From: Tamaricihabitans halophyticus
GTDB lineage: Bacteria > Actinomycetota > Actinomycetes > Mycobacteriales > Pseudonocardiaceae
Direction: 5' to 3'
DNA: 64,000 nt
Assembly (NCBI RefSeq): GCF_004340875.1
Contig: NZ_SLXQ01000023.1
Location: 1-64,000 of the forward strand
Made by a program: the position numbers and the translations under genes. This document shows positions 44,068-51,866 of the stretch, in pieces. The first letter of the stretch is position 1. Each line of letters starts with the position of its first letter. The notes under the pieces are model-generated. The model was not told the origin of the DNA. It searched no databases and saw only the letters and a list, made by a program, of their open reading frames with translations.

Positions 44068-44978
44068 GTGCCGAGGGTCGGCCGGATCGGACTCCGGTCA
44101 CGACGAATGACTCGTACTACGGTCTGCCGATTGTCAAGGAACCGGCATGGCAGCAGCCGGACGTACCGCTGTACCTGTTCCTCGGTGGCGTGGCTGGAGT
44201 GTCGGCCTCGATGGCCGCGCTGGCGCGGCCGCTGGGCCGAGACGCGTTGGCCAAGCTGGGCACCGTGACCGCGGCGACGGGCTCCGTCGCCAGCCTGGGC
44301 GCGCTGATTCACGACCTCGGTAGGCCCGCGCGTTTCCTGTACATGTTGCGGGTATTCAAACCGACGTCACCGCTGTCGGTTGGCTCCTGGATCCTCGCAC
44401 CGTTTTCCGCGTTGGCGTCGATGTCCGCGACATCCGTGCTGACCGGAAAGTTTCGCACGGTGGGTGCGCTCGCTGGAGCCGTCGCGGGCATACTTGGACC
44501 AGCGATGTCTACCTACACGGCCGTTCTGTTGGCAGATACGGCTACTCCCGCCTGGCACGAGGCTTACCGCGAACTGCCGGTGGTGTTCGCCGGCAGTGCG
44601 ATGACCAGTGCGGCTGGCGTCGCGCTGATCGCACTGCCCAAACGCGACAGTGCGCCGGTCAGCAGGCTGGCGGCGGTGGGTGCGACAGCCGAGTTGGCGG
44701 CCGCGCATCGGCTCCGCACCCGGCTTGGCATCATCTCCGAGACCTACCGAGTTGGCCGAGCGGGCAGCCTGCTGAAGGCGGTCGAGGTGCTCACCGGGGC
44801 CGGGGTGGCGCTGACGGCGACCGGGCGGACGAGCCGAATAGCCCGTGCGTTGGCCGGCGGTGCTTACCTGGCCGCTGGACTGTGCACCCGGTTCGGGGTG
44901 TACGCCGCCGGAGTGGCGTCCACACGGGACCCCAAGTACGTCGTGGAGCCCCAGCGCGAGCGACGCGGCAGGGTTTGA
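44064..44978 (+). CDS. NrfD/PsrC-type membrane subunit of formate dehydrogenase
   Basis: A 304-residue membrane protein with about eight helices and NrfD features: VPLYLFLGGVAGVSASMAAL in helix 1, GALIHDLGRPARFLYMLRVFKPTSPLSVGSW linking helices 2-3. These motifs line the quinone site in NrfD/PsrC proteins. It replaces the cytochrome b (FdnI) subunit of the E. coli enzyme, so electrons probably reach menaquinone without heme. GTG 44064 overlaps the fdhB stop. It ends one base before the stop codon of the convergent transketolase. Confidence 0.88.
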   Translation: MSAEGRPDRTPVTTNDSYYGLPIVKEPAWQQPDVPLYLFLGGVAGVSASMAALARPLGRDALAKLGTVTAATGSVASLGALIHDLGRPARFLYMLRVFKPTSPLSVGSWILAPFSALASMSATSVLTGKFRTVGALAGAVAGILGPAMSTYTAVLLADTATPAWHEAYRELPVVFAGSAMTSAAGVALIALPKRDSAPVSRLAAVGATAELAAAHRLRTRLGIISETYRVGRAGSLLKAVEVLTGAGVALTATGRTSRIARALAGGAYLAAGLCTRFGVYAAGVASTRDPKYVVEPQRERRGRV

Positions 44979-44979
44979 G

Positions 44980-46824
44980 CTAACCAGGCTTGCTGGCCAC
45001 GAGTTGTCCGGCGGCTTCGGCGATGGCATGTGCGTCGATGCGCGCCTGTCTCATCAGCTCCGCTGCCTTGCCTGAGCCGGGCATCGTCCGCACCGCGAGT
45101 TTGGTCACCGGCACGGGAGTGTCCGCAGACGCCAAGGCCTCGAGTACGGCGTCGCCGACACCGCCCTCTGGGTGATGGTCCTCGACGGTCACGATGGCGC
45201 CGGTCTCGACGGCCGCACGGGCAATGGTTTCGGTATCCACTGGCTTGATCGAGTAGAGATCGATAACCCGAGCGCGTAGGCCTTCGCTCGCCAGGTTCTC
45301 CGCCGCGGAGAGCGCTTCATGCAACGTCACACCCGCCCCAACGAGAGTGACGTCGGTGCCGTCGCGCAACACGGTACTACCCCCGATGGGAAACTCCTGC
45401 GCGGGATCGTAGAGCACCGGTACCGAGCCGCGACTGGTACGCAGGTAGCAAACGCCTGAGCTGTCGGCCAACTGCTCGACGAGGACGGCCGTCTGGTTGG
45501 CATCCGACGGGCAGAGCACGGTGCTGCCGTGAATCGCGCGGAAAGCCGCGATATCCTCAAGGCCCATCTGCGAAGGCCCGTCTTCGCCTGTCGCCACACC
45601 CGCGTGGGAGCCCATCAACCGAATGTTTGCTCGACTGATTGCCGCCATCCGAACGAAGTCGTACGCGCGCGTAAGGAAGGCGGCAAAGGTGGACGCGAAG
45701 GGACGCCAACCTCGTGCCTGCATACCCACAGCCGAGGCCACGAGTTGCTGTTCGGCGATGTACATCTCGAAATACCGGTCGGGATGCGAGTCGCGGAACA
45801 GTTCGGCGAACGTTGAGTTCGATACCTCGCCGTCCAGCGCGACAACGTCAGCGCGCAGCGTTCCGAGCTCGCGAAGTGCGGAACCGTAGGCGTGACGAGT
45901 CGCGGTCTCGGTACCTATCTCGTGACGTGTCAACGAAACTGGTGTTCTGCGGGCCGGTTGGTGTCCGGTTTCGGCGCCTGGTCTGGCTGGCGTGAAACGA
46001 AGATTGCGGCTGCCACCTAGTTGATCAATCGCCTTGTCCGGCTCTGCCAGCGGTTTACCGTGCTTTCCGTGCTGGTCTTCAACCTCGGCGACACCTTTGC
46101 CCTTGCACGTCCGCGCAAGGATGACGACGGGCCGATCACTCGCCTGTCCCGCTCGAGTAAGGGCGCGTTCGATTTGCCCCGCGTCATGTCCGTCGATTTC
46201 CAGTGCTTGCCAGCCGAATGCTTGGGCGCGTGCGGCATAGGCGGACAGGCCCCAACCGTGCATCGTCTCGCCCGTCTGGCCGAGGCGGTTGACGTCGACC
46301 AGTGCGACGAGATTGTCCAGGCGCTCGTGCGCGGCGTGCTCAAATGCCTCCCACACCGACCCTTCGGTCATCTCGCTGTCTCCGCACAGCACCCATACGC
46401 GCGCCGTCGAGCGGTCGAGGCGTTTGGCGGCGAGGGCAAGTCCGACGCCGATGGGCAAGCCCTGACCCAAGGAGCCAGTCGCGACGTCCACCCATGGCAG
46501 TAGGGGTGTCGGATGCCCTTCGATGCGGCTGCCGAAGCTCCGGAAGGTCATGAGTTCCTCGTCGTTGATCACGCCGACGGCCTTGTAGCCGGCATACAGC
46601 AGCGGTGACGCATGACCTTTGGAGAGCACGAAATGATCGTTATGCGGAGCCCGCGGGCGATCGAAGTCCAGCCGCAGGTGCCCATCGAAAAGGCCGGCAA
46701 GTAGATCAGCCGCCGACATCGCGGAGGTCGGGTGTCCAGAACCAGCCGAGCGCGCGGCGCGGATCGCGTCGACGCGCAACTGTTGTGCCATCTCATACCT
46801 GAACTGTGTTCGATCCACGGACAC
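44980..46824 (-). CDS. Transketolase (single chain)
   Basis: A 614-residue TPP enzyme of the transketolase family. The N-terminal half has AGSGHPTSAMSAADLL, VLSKGHASPLLYAGY and the TPP-binding GDSEMTEGSVWEAFEHAAHE...VDVNRLGQ. The pyrimidine domain has YIAEQQLVASAVGMQ and STFAAFLTRAYDFVRMAAIS. It moves two-carbon units in the pentose phosphate pathway. It is shorter and closer to the split-transketolase/DXS-like group than to housekeeping TktA, so it may be a second copy with a special role. GTG 46824 (VSVDRTQF) fits the family N-terminus; 46818 is possible. Confidence 0.85.
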   Translation of the reverse strand: MSVDRTQFRYEMAQQLRVDAIRAARSAGSGHPTSAMSAADLLAGLFDGHLRLDFDRPRAPHNDHFVLSKGHASPLLYAGYKAVGVINDEELMTFRSFGSRIEGHPTPLLPWVDVATGSLGQGLPIGVGLALAAKRLDRSTARVWVLCGDSEMTEGSVWEAFEHAAHERLDNLVALVDVNRLGQTGETMHGWGLSAYAARAQAFGWQALEIDGHDAGQIERALTRAGQASDRPVVILARTCKGKGVAEVEDQHGKHGKPLAEPDKAIDQLGGSRNLRFTPARPGAETGHQPARRTPVSLTRHEIGTETATRHAYGSALRELGTLRADVVALDGEVSNSTFAELFRDSHPDRYFEMYIAEQQLVASAVGMQARGWRPFASTFAAFLTRAYDFVRMAAISRANIRLMGSHAGVATGEDGPSQMGLEDIAAFRAIHGSTVLCPSDANQTAVLVEQLADSSGVCYLRTSRGSVPVLYDPAQEFPIGGSTVLRDGTDVTLVGAGVTLHEALSAAENLASEGLRARVIDLYSIKPVDTETIARAAVETGAIVTVEDHHPEGGVGDAVLEALASADTPVPVTKLAVRTMPGSGKAAELMRQARIDAHAIAEAAGQLVASKPG

Positions 46825-47011
46825 CGAGTTCCCGCCGGAATATGGCGTGAAACGTCTGGGCTGAATCGGGTCGTGGCGGTTTGACCAAACGCTGGTGCGA
46901 TCGCCAGCACCTACGATGTTTCGGCCTGGGTAGTGCTGGGTACATATCCGGTAGCGGACAACTGTTCGCTGCCTGGCAGCGAACCGAGCCTCAGGTGAAG
47001 GAGGGTTCGGC

Positions 47012-47347
47012 ATGCCGCAACAAGCATGGACCGCAAAGCAAGAACGTCAGTACAACCACATCAAACGGCAGAGTAAGCAGCGTGGTTATCCCGCTGACCG
47101 CGCCGAGGAGATCGCCGCGCGCACGGTCAACAAGGAACGTGCCCGCTCGGGGCATGCCACCCGGAGAAGTTTAGTGTCCACTGAGGATATCTCGGCTCCC
47201 CGTCGGGGTGGGATCCGATCTGGTAACAGATACGGTCCCGGGGGACGAACCAAACGGCAGCTCTACGCGGACGCCCAGCGGCAGGGGTTACCTGGACGCT
47301 CCACAATGACCAAGCAGCAGCTCGAAGCCGCATTGCGGGACCGATGA
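47012..47347 (+). CDS. Plasmid-stabilisation-like basic protein (DUF7218 type)
   Basis: A 111-residue, strongly basic protein: QERQYNHIKRQSKQRGYPAD, RAEEIAARTVNKERARSG, ISAPRRGGIRSG, and a C-terminal RTKRQLYADAQRQGLPGRST plus MTKQQLEAAL that resembles the Rho-N/SAP fold. Proteins of this kind are annotated as plasmid stabilisation in actinomycetes, but the role is unknown; nucleic acid binding is likely. ATG 47012 follows AAGGAGGG. It overlaps the start of the next gene by 4 bp. Confidence 0.75.
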   Translation: MPQQAWTAKQERQYNHIKRQSKQRGYPADRAEEIAARTVNKERARSGHATRRSLVSTEDISAPRRGGIRSGNRYGPGGRTKRQLYADAQRQGLPGRSTMTKQQLEAALRDR

Positions 47348-48765
47348 AAGGGCCAGGTATGGCCGGACGCCGGGTAGTCGTCGTCGGTGGTGGGTTTGGC
47401 GGTTTCCACGCGGCGAGGGAGTTCATGAAGGCAGTGCCGCGTGAGGCGAATGTCGAACTTATCCTGATCAACCCGACGGATTACTTCCTGTACGTACCAC
47501 TGCTGCCTGAAGTCGCCGCCGGCATTCTTGATCCCCGTGCGATTACGATCTCCTTGCCAAGAACCCTGCCGGGCGTACGGCTGTTACTTGGACAGGTCAC
47601 CGAAATCGATCCGACAGGTCAGTCCCTGACCTACGCCGATCCGGAGGGGCACAGCGGCACCCTCGCCTTCGACCAGTTGATCCTTGCCGCCGGAAGTGTG
47701 CACAAGTTGCTACCAGTTCCCGGCGTCGCGGACCACGGTCACGGCTTCCGGGGGCTACCGGAAGCGCTCTACCTGCGCGATCACATCACCCGCCAGCTCG
47801 AGCTGGCGGCAGCGACTGACGCGCCCGCCGAACGCTCGGCTCGCTGTACCTTCGTCGTCGTGGGGGCCGGCTACACCGGGACCGAGGTGGCGGCACATGG
47901 CCAGTTGCTTGCCGACTTGCTCGCGCGCCGCCATCCCGAACTAGCTGACCAACCAGTTCGCTGGATCCTGCTTGAGGCGACCGACCGGGTGTTGCCTGGC
48001 CTGGACAGACGGCTGTCGCGCACCGCGGACCGGGTGTTGCGCGAGCGCGGTGTGGAGGTATGCACCGAGACTTCGATCCGGGAGTCCACCCAAAACGGCG
48101 TCCGACTCGACGACGGGCGGTTCGTGCCAACGCGTTCGCTCGTATGGTGCGTCGGGGTCCGACCCGACCCGCTGGTAGCCGCGACAGGCTTGGACACCGT
48201 CGACGACCGGCTGGCCGTAGACGACTTCTTGGCCGTGCCAAGTCATCCATGGATCTTCGCATGCGGAGACGCCGCGGCGGTACCTCGCCACCGGTCGGGT
48301 GGGCTCGCTCCGATGACAGCCCAGCATGCGGTGCGTCAGGGCAAGGTCGCGGGTAGGAATGTCGCCGCCGCACTCGGGTTCGGGCGCGCGGCACGGTACC
48401 GACACCGCGAACGCGGCTTCGTGGTCGACCTCGGCGGGCGGAAGGCCGCGGCGAACCCGCTGCACCTGCCGCTGAGCGGTTTACCCGCGAAGGCGGTGAC
48501 GCGTGGTTATCACCTCCTCGCCATGCCCACGAATCGCCTCCGGGTAGCGGTCGATTGGCTCCTGGACACCGTCATGCGACGACAACAGGTGCAGCTCGGC
48601 TTGGTTCGGTCTGGGGCGGTGCCACTGGACACCGCCTCACCTGAGGTACCAGACCTTGGTGTGGCGTACACCGGGCCAGAATCAGCCGGCAGAGCCCAGC
48701 CGGCCACACCAGACACTCACCAGGCCAACGCGCAGGAACGAAAGGCGCGGCATGGATCAGAATGA
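47344..48765 (+). CDS. NADH dehydrogenase-like flavoprotein (NDH-2 family)
   Basis: A 473-residue FAD/NAD(P) oxidoreductase. FAD motif is RVVVVGGGFGGFHAAREF (about 8-25), NAD motif is TFVVVGAGYTGTEVAAHG (about 168-185), and the second FAD motif is WIFACGDAAAVPR (about 302). It probably oxidises NADH and reduces quinone without pumping protons. The start ATG 47344 overlaps the previous stop (ATGA); ATG 47359 (MAGRRVVV) is equally acceptable. It extends about 35 residues beyond the flavoprotein core. Confidence 0.85.
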   Translation: MKGPGMAGRRVVVVGGGFGGFHAAREFMKAVPREANVELILINPTDYFLYVPLLPEVAAGILDPRAITISLPRTLPGVRLLLGQVTEIDPTGQSLTYADPEGHSGTLAFDQLILAAGSVHKLLPVPGVADHGHGFRGLPEALYLRDHITRQLELAAATDAPAERSARCTFVVVGAGYTGTEVAAHGQLLADLLARRHPELADQPVRWILLEATDRVLPGLDRRLSRTADRVLRERGVEVCTETSIRESTQNGVRLDDGRFVPTRSLVWCVGVRPDPLVAATGLDTVDDRLAVDDFLAVPSHPWIFACGDAAAVPRHRSGGLAPMTAQHAVRQGKVAGRNVAAALGFGRAARYRHRERGFVVDLGGRKAAANPLHLPLSGLPAKAVTRGYHLLAMPTNRLRVAVDWLLDTVMRRQQVQLGLVRSGAVPLDTASPEVPDLGVAYTGPESAGRAQPATPDTHQANAQERKARHGSE

Positions 48766-49207
48766 CAAGACCCACGCTACCGAGCAGGTCGGGTCGAACG
48801 AGGACGTGGAAACCGATCCCGCGGCACTCAACAGCAGCGAGAGTCTGGACGAGGACCGACTCCAAGTCGACCCGCTGGAGAAAGGTGTCGAGCCGCCGGA
48901 AAGATGGGCGGCCGCGAACCAGTCCGAGATGACGGACTACGAGCAGGGGCGCGATCGCGGTATCGACAAGCGAATCGCGCAGGAGAAGTCAGACACCGAG
49001 CCGGAACATGTGCCGGATCGCCCGTTGGCCGCCACGCCGCAGAGTGAGCTCGATGAGTCCATTGACGACGTGGCGGAGAGACCGGAACCGGTGGTCCCGC
49101 AGGAACGAGTACGTAACGTGCCCACGGAGACGCCGCAGGCTGGTCGCAACGCCGACGATGCAGGCGGATTGGCCGAAAGCCTGCGCGAGCCCGACGATCC
49201 CAGCTAG
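48752..49207 (+). CDS. Acidic DUF5709-like protein
   Basis: A 151-residue, very acidic, probably unstructured protein: ESLDEDRLQVDPLEKGVEPP followed by ERW and repeated Glu/Asp/Pro-rich segments ending AGGLAESLREPDDPS. The DxLxVDPLExGVxPPERW block matches actinobacterial DUF5709 proteins, often found in stress-response clusters. ATG 48752 with GAACGAAAGG upstream. It overlaps the end of the flavoprotein gene by 14 bp. Confidence 0.75.
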   Translation: MDQNDKTHATEQVGSNEDVETDPAALNSSESLDEDRLQVDPLEKGVEPPERWAAANQSEMTDYEQGRDRGIDKRIAQEKSDTEPEHVPDRPLAATPQSELDESIDDVAERPEPVVPQERVRNVPTETPQAGRNADDAGGLAESLREPDDPS

Positions 49208-49243
49208 TGCGGTGAATCCTCCAATTACCGGGAATGAGAGACG

Positions 49244-49498
49244 ATGTTCAGCAGAATCTTGCGTTGGCTAGGCCACGCGCCGAACCCGTACTCGAATACC
49301 GAGTCTGATGCGGAAGCTGATCGGCATCAGGCACACAGTAGAGCAACCGGAGGACTGGACGAACACAGCTGTCCAGATGCCCATTCGACAACCGGTCCCG
49401 GTCGTAATGCGGAATTCGTCGGGAGAGTCGCGGGTGAGGACGCTGGACACATCGACGACGACGCCGAACGCCGGTACCGGTCCTCGAGAACATGGTGA
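49244..49498 (+). CDS. Small hypothetical protein
   Basis: An 84-codon frame starting MFSRILRWLGHAPNPYSNTE, polar and acidic after the first 12 residues. Its stop lies 3 bp before the LLM oxidoreductase start, so it may be translationally linked. No domain is recognised. Support is the open frame and position; a weak ribosome site (GGGAATGAGAG) precedes it. Confidence 0.4.
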   Translation: MFSRILRWLGHAPNPYSNTESDAEADRHQAHSRATGGLDEHSCPDAHSTTGPGRNAEFVGRVAGEDAGHIDDDAERRYRSSRTW

Positions 49499-49501
49499 AC
49501 T

Positions 49502-50476
49502 ATGGTGCGATTTGGCTACACGCTCATGACGGAGCAAGCTGGACCCAACGATCTCGTCGACTTCGCGTCGGGCGCCGAACAGGCGGGATTCGACTTCTCG
49601 GTGATGAGCGATCACTACTTTCCTTGGTTGGCTGAACAGGGGCATTCGCCCTACGCCTGGAGCCTCCTGGGGGCCGTCACGCAGCGGACCGAAGCCATCG
49701 AGCTCATGAGCTACGTGACGTGCCCGACGATGCGTTACCACCCGGCCGTGGTCGCGCAGAAAGCAACCACGATCCAACTACTGTCCAAAAACCGGTTCAC
49801 CTTGGGGCTGGGGGCTGGTGAGAATCTCAACGAGCATGTCGTGGGACGTGGATGGCCGCCGGTGAACGTGCGACACGACATGCTCACCGAGGCGATCAAT
49901 ATCATCTCGAGCCTCTTCGAAGGGGGTTATGTCAACTACCGTGGCGAACACTTTTGCGTTGATTCCGCGAAGCTGTGGGACCTACCGGAACGTACCGTAC
50001 CCATCGCCACCGCCGTTTCCGGGCCGCAGTCCGTCGGCCGATTCGCCCTTGCCTCGGACGCGATGATCGCGACGGATCCCGATCCGCAGCTGGCTATGCT
50101 CTGGGATCGGCGAGCAGGTCCGCGAGCACGCAAGATCGCGCAGTTCCCGGTCAGCTGGGACACTGATGCCGATCGTGCCAAGGAGCGAGCCCATAGTCAG
50201 TTCAGATGGTTTGCGGGCGGCTGGAAGGTCAACGCCGAGCTTCCCGGGCCGGCCGGATTCACGGCTGCGACGTCGTACGTTCGAAAGGCCGACGTCGCCG
50301 AGCGGATCCCGTGCGGCCCGGACGTATCGACGATCATCGAAGCCGCACGGCCGTTTGCGGAATCCGGGTTCAGCGATATCGCTCTTGTCCAAATAGGCGG
50401 CTCGACCCAGCGGGACTTCCTGAGATTCGCCGAAACCGAACTACTGCCCGAATTACGCGCCGCCTATGGGCACTGA
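49502..50476 (+). CDS. F420-dependent LLM-class oxidoreductase (TIGR03557 type)
   Basis: A 324-residue TIM-barrel enzyme of the F420-dependent glucose-6-phosphate dehydrogenase-like group. Blocks: RFGYTLMTEQ at the N-terminus, FDFSVMSDHYFPW, SYVTCPTMRYHPAVVAQKAT, RFTLGLGAGENLNEHV, and GFSDIALVQIGG near the C-terminus. It probably reduces or oxidises an unknown substrate with F420. It is first of three plus-strand genes with an ATP-grasp ligase and a CocE hydrolase; gaps are 67 and 9 bp. Confidence 0.85.
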   Translation: MVRFGYTLMTEQAGPNDLVDFASGAEQAGFDFSVMSDHYFPWLAEQGHSPYAWSLLGAVTQRTEAIELMSYVTCPTMRYHPAVVAQKATTIQLLSKNRFTLGLGAGENLNEHVVGRGWPPVNVRHDMLTEAINIISSLFEGGYVNYRGEHFCVDSAKLWDLPERTVPIATAVSGPQSVGRFALASDAMIATDPDPQLAMLWDRRAGPRARKIAQFPVSWDTDADRAKERAHSQFRWFAGGWKVNAELPGPAGFTAATSYVRKADVAERIPCGPDVSTIIEAARPFAESGFSDIALVQIGGSTQRDFLRFAETELLPELRAAYGH

Positions 50477-50543
50477 CCTCCACCCCGGCCATGACCCGGA
50501 TGTCAACCCAGTGCGATCGGCGGCTGAAAGGAAGTGAGCTCAC

Positions 50544-51857
50544 GTGGCGCGTGTCAGATCGTACACCCCATGCACGATGAACACTTCGAGGCGCTACGAC
50601 TTCTTCGTCCTTGGCCTTGACCAGCGAAACCGGGAAACACTCTGGGATGTGCCGGGAATGGAACGCTGTCGCTTCCACTCGTTGCTCAGCGTTGCGGAAC
50701 TGCTGCAACCACGTAACCTGTCGATGTCCGAGCTGCTTGCCAGAGCCGAGTGGCAGCTCGACAACTTCGACGGGACCGTGGACGCCATCGCTGGTTACTG
50801 GGATTTTCCGGTAAGTTCTATGGTACCACTGCTCTGTCATCGCCGGGGTCTTCCCGCGGCGAGCCTCACGGCCGTACTCAAATGCGAGCACAAGTACTGG
50901 AGTCGCCTCGAGCAGGAGAAGGTCATCGACGAGGTACCTCGTTTCGGCCTGGTTTCATTCCGAGCCGATGTGCCGCCGCCCGGAGTCAGTTACCCACTAT
51001 GGCTCAAGCCAGTGAAGTCGGTGTCCTCGGAACTTGCCTTCAAAGTACATGACGACAACGAGTTCCGCGGTGCGCTTCGTCAGATCAGGGATGGCACAAG
51101 TCGAGTCGGCGAGCGTTTCCAGTACATCCTGGACCAGGTCGAATTACCCACCAAGATCACCGAGCTAGGTGGCGAAGGGTGCCTGGCCGAGGAAGCGGTA
51201 TCCGGAACTCAGGTCACGGTCGAGGGCTACAGCACTGCCGGTGGAGTCACCATCTACGGAGTCATCGATTCGTACAATTACCCGGAGGGATCGAGTTTTC
51301 TCCGATACCAGTACCCGAGCGCCCTTCCCGGCGACGTGATCGACAGGCTCAGACGGGTATCCGAAAGAGTTATCAACCATATTGGACTCGTCGATACGGC
51401 GTTCAACATCGAGTACTTCTGGAACCCCTCGACGGGTGCCGTTCACCTACTCGAGATCAATCCTCGCCATTCGCAATCTCATGCACTGCTGTTCGACTAT
51501 GTCGATGGGATCCCGAACCACCAGTGCATGGTGCAGATCGCGCTTGGGATGAGGCCAAACCTGTCCTACCGCGATGGGACCTACACGCTGGCGGCAAAAT
51601 GGTTCTTGCGCCGGTTCACCGACGGGGAAGTGATACGGGTTCCGACCGACCTGGAAGTACGCGAAGTGGAACGCGCTGTTCCTGGCTGTTCGATCGAGAT
51701 CCTGGTGCGGGAGGGGGACAGGCTCTCATCGTTATCCGAACAGGACAGTTACAGCTACGCGCTCGCGACTATCCACACTGGAGGTCAAAACGATGAGCAG
51801 CTTCAAGACAAGTACAACCGTTGCATCGAGTTGCTGAACTTCGACATCGTGGCGTAG
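50544..51857 (+). CDS. ATP-grasp carboxylate-amine ligase-like protein
   Basis: A 437-residue ATP-grasp protein: substrate-binding N-terminus (DGTVDAIAGYWDFPVSSM), ATP lid WLKPVKSVSSELAFKV, and the metal-binding core VDTAFNIEYFWN...VHLLEINPRHSQSHALLF. Family members join a carboxylate to an amine or amino acid via an acyl phosphate. GTG 50544 has AAGGAAG 8 bp upstream; ATG 50577 (MNTSRRYD) is possible. It is 9 bp before the CocE hydrolase. The specific product is not predictable. Confidence 0.78.
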   Translation: MARVRSYTPCTMNTSRRYDFFVLGLDQRNRETLWDVPGMERCRFHSLLSVAELLQPRNLSMSELLARAEWQLDNFDGTVDAIAGYWDFPVSSMVPLLCHRRGLPAASLTAVLKCEHKYWSRLEQEKVIDEVPRFGLVSFRADVPPPGVSYPLWLKPVKSVSSELAFKVHDDNEFRGALRQIRDGTSRVGERFQYILDQVELPTKITELGGEGCLAEEAVSGTQVTVEGYSTAGGVTIYGVIDSYNYPEGSSFLRYQYPSALPGDVIDRLRRVSERVINHIGLVDTAFNIEYFWNPSTGAVHLLEINPRHSQSHALLFDYVDGIPNHQCMVQIALGMRPNLSYRDGTYTLAAKWFLRRFTDGEVIRVPTDLEVREVERAVPGCSIEILVREGDRLSSLSEQDSYSYALATIHTGGQNDEQLQDKYNRCIELLNFDIVA

Positions 51858-51866
51858 GGAGTCGGC

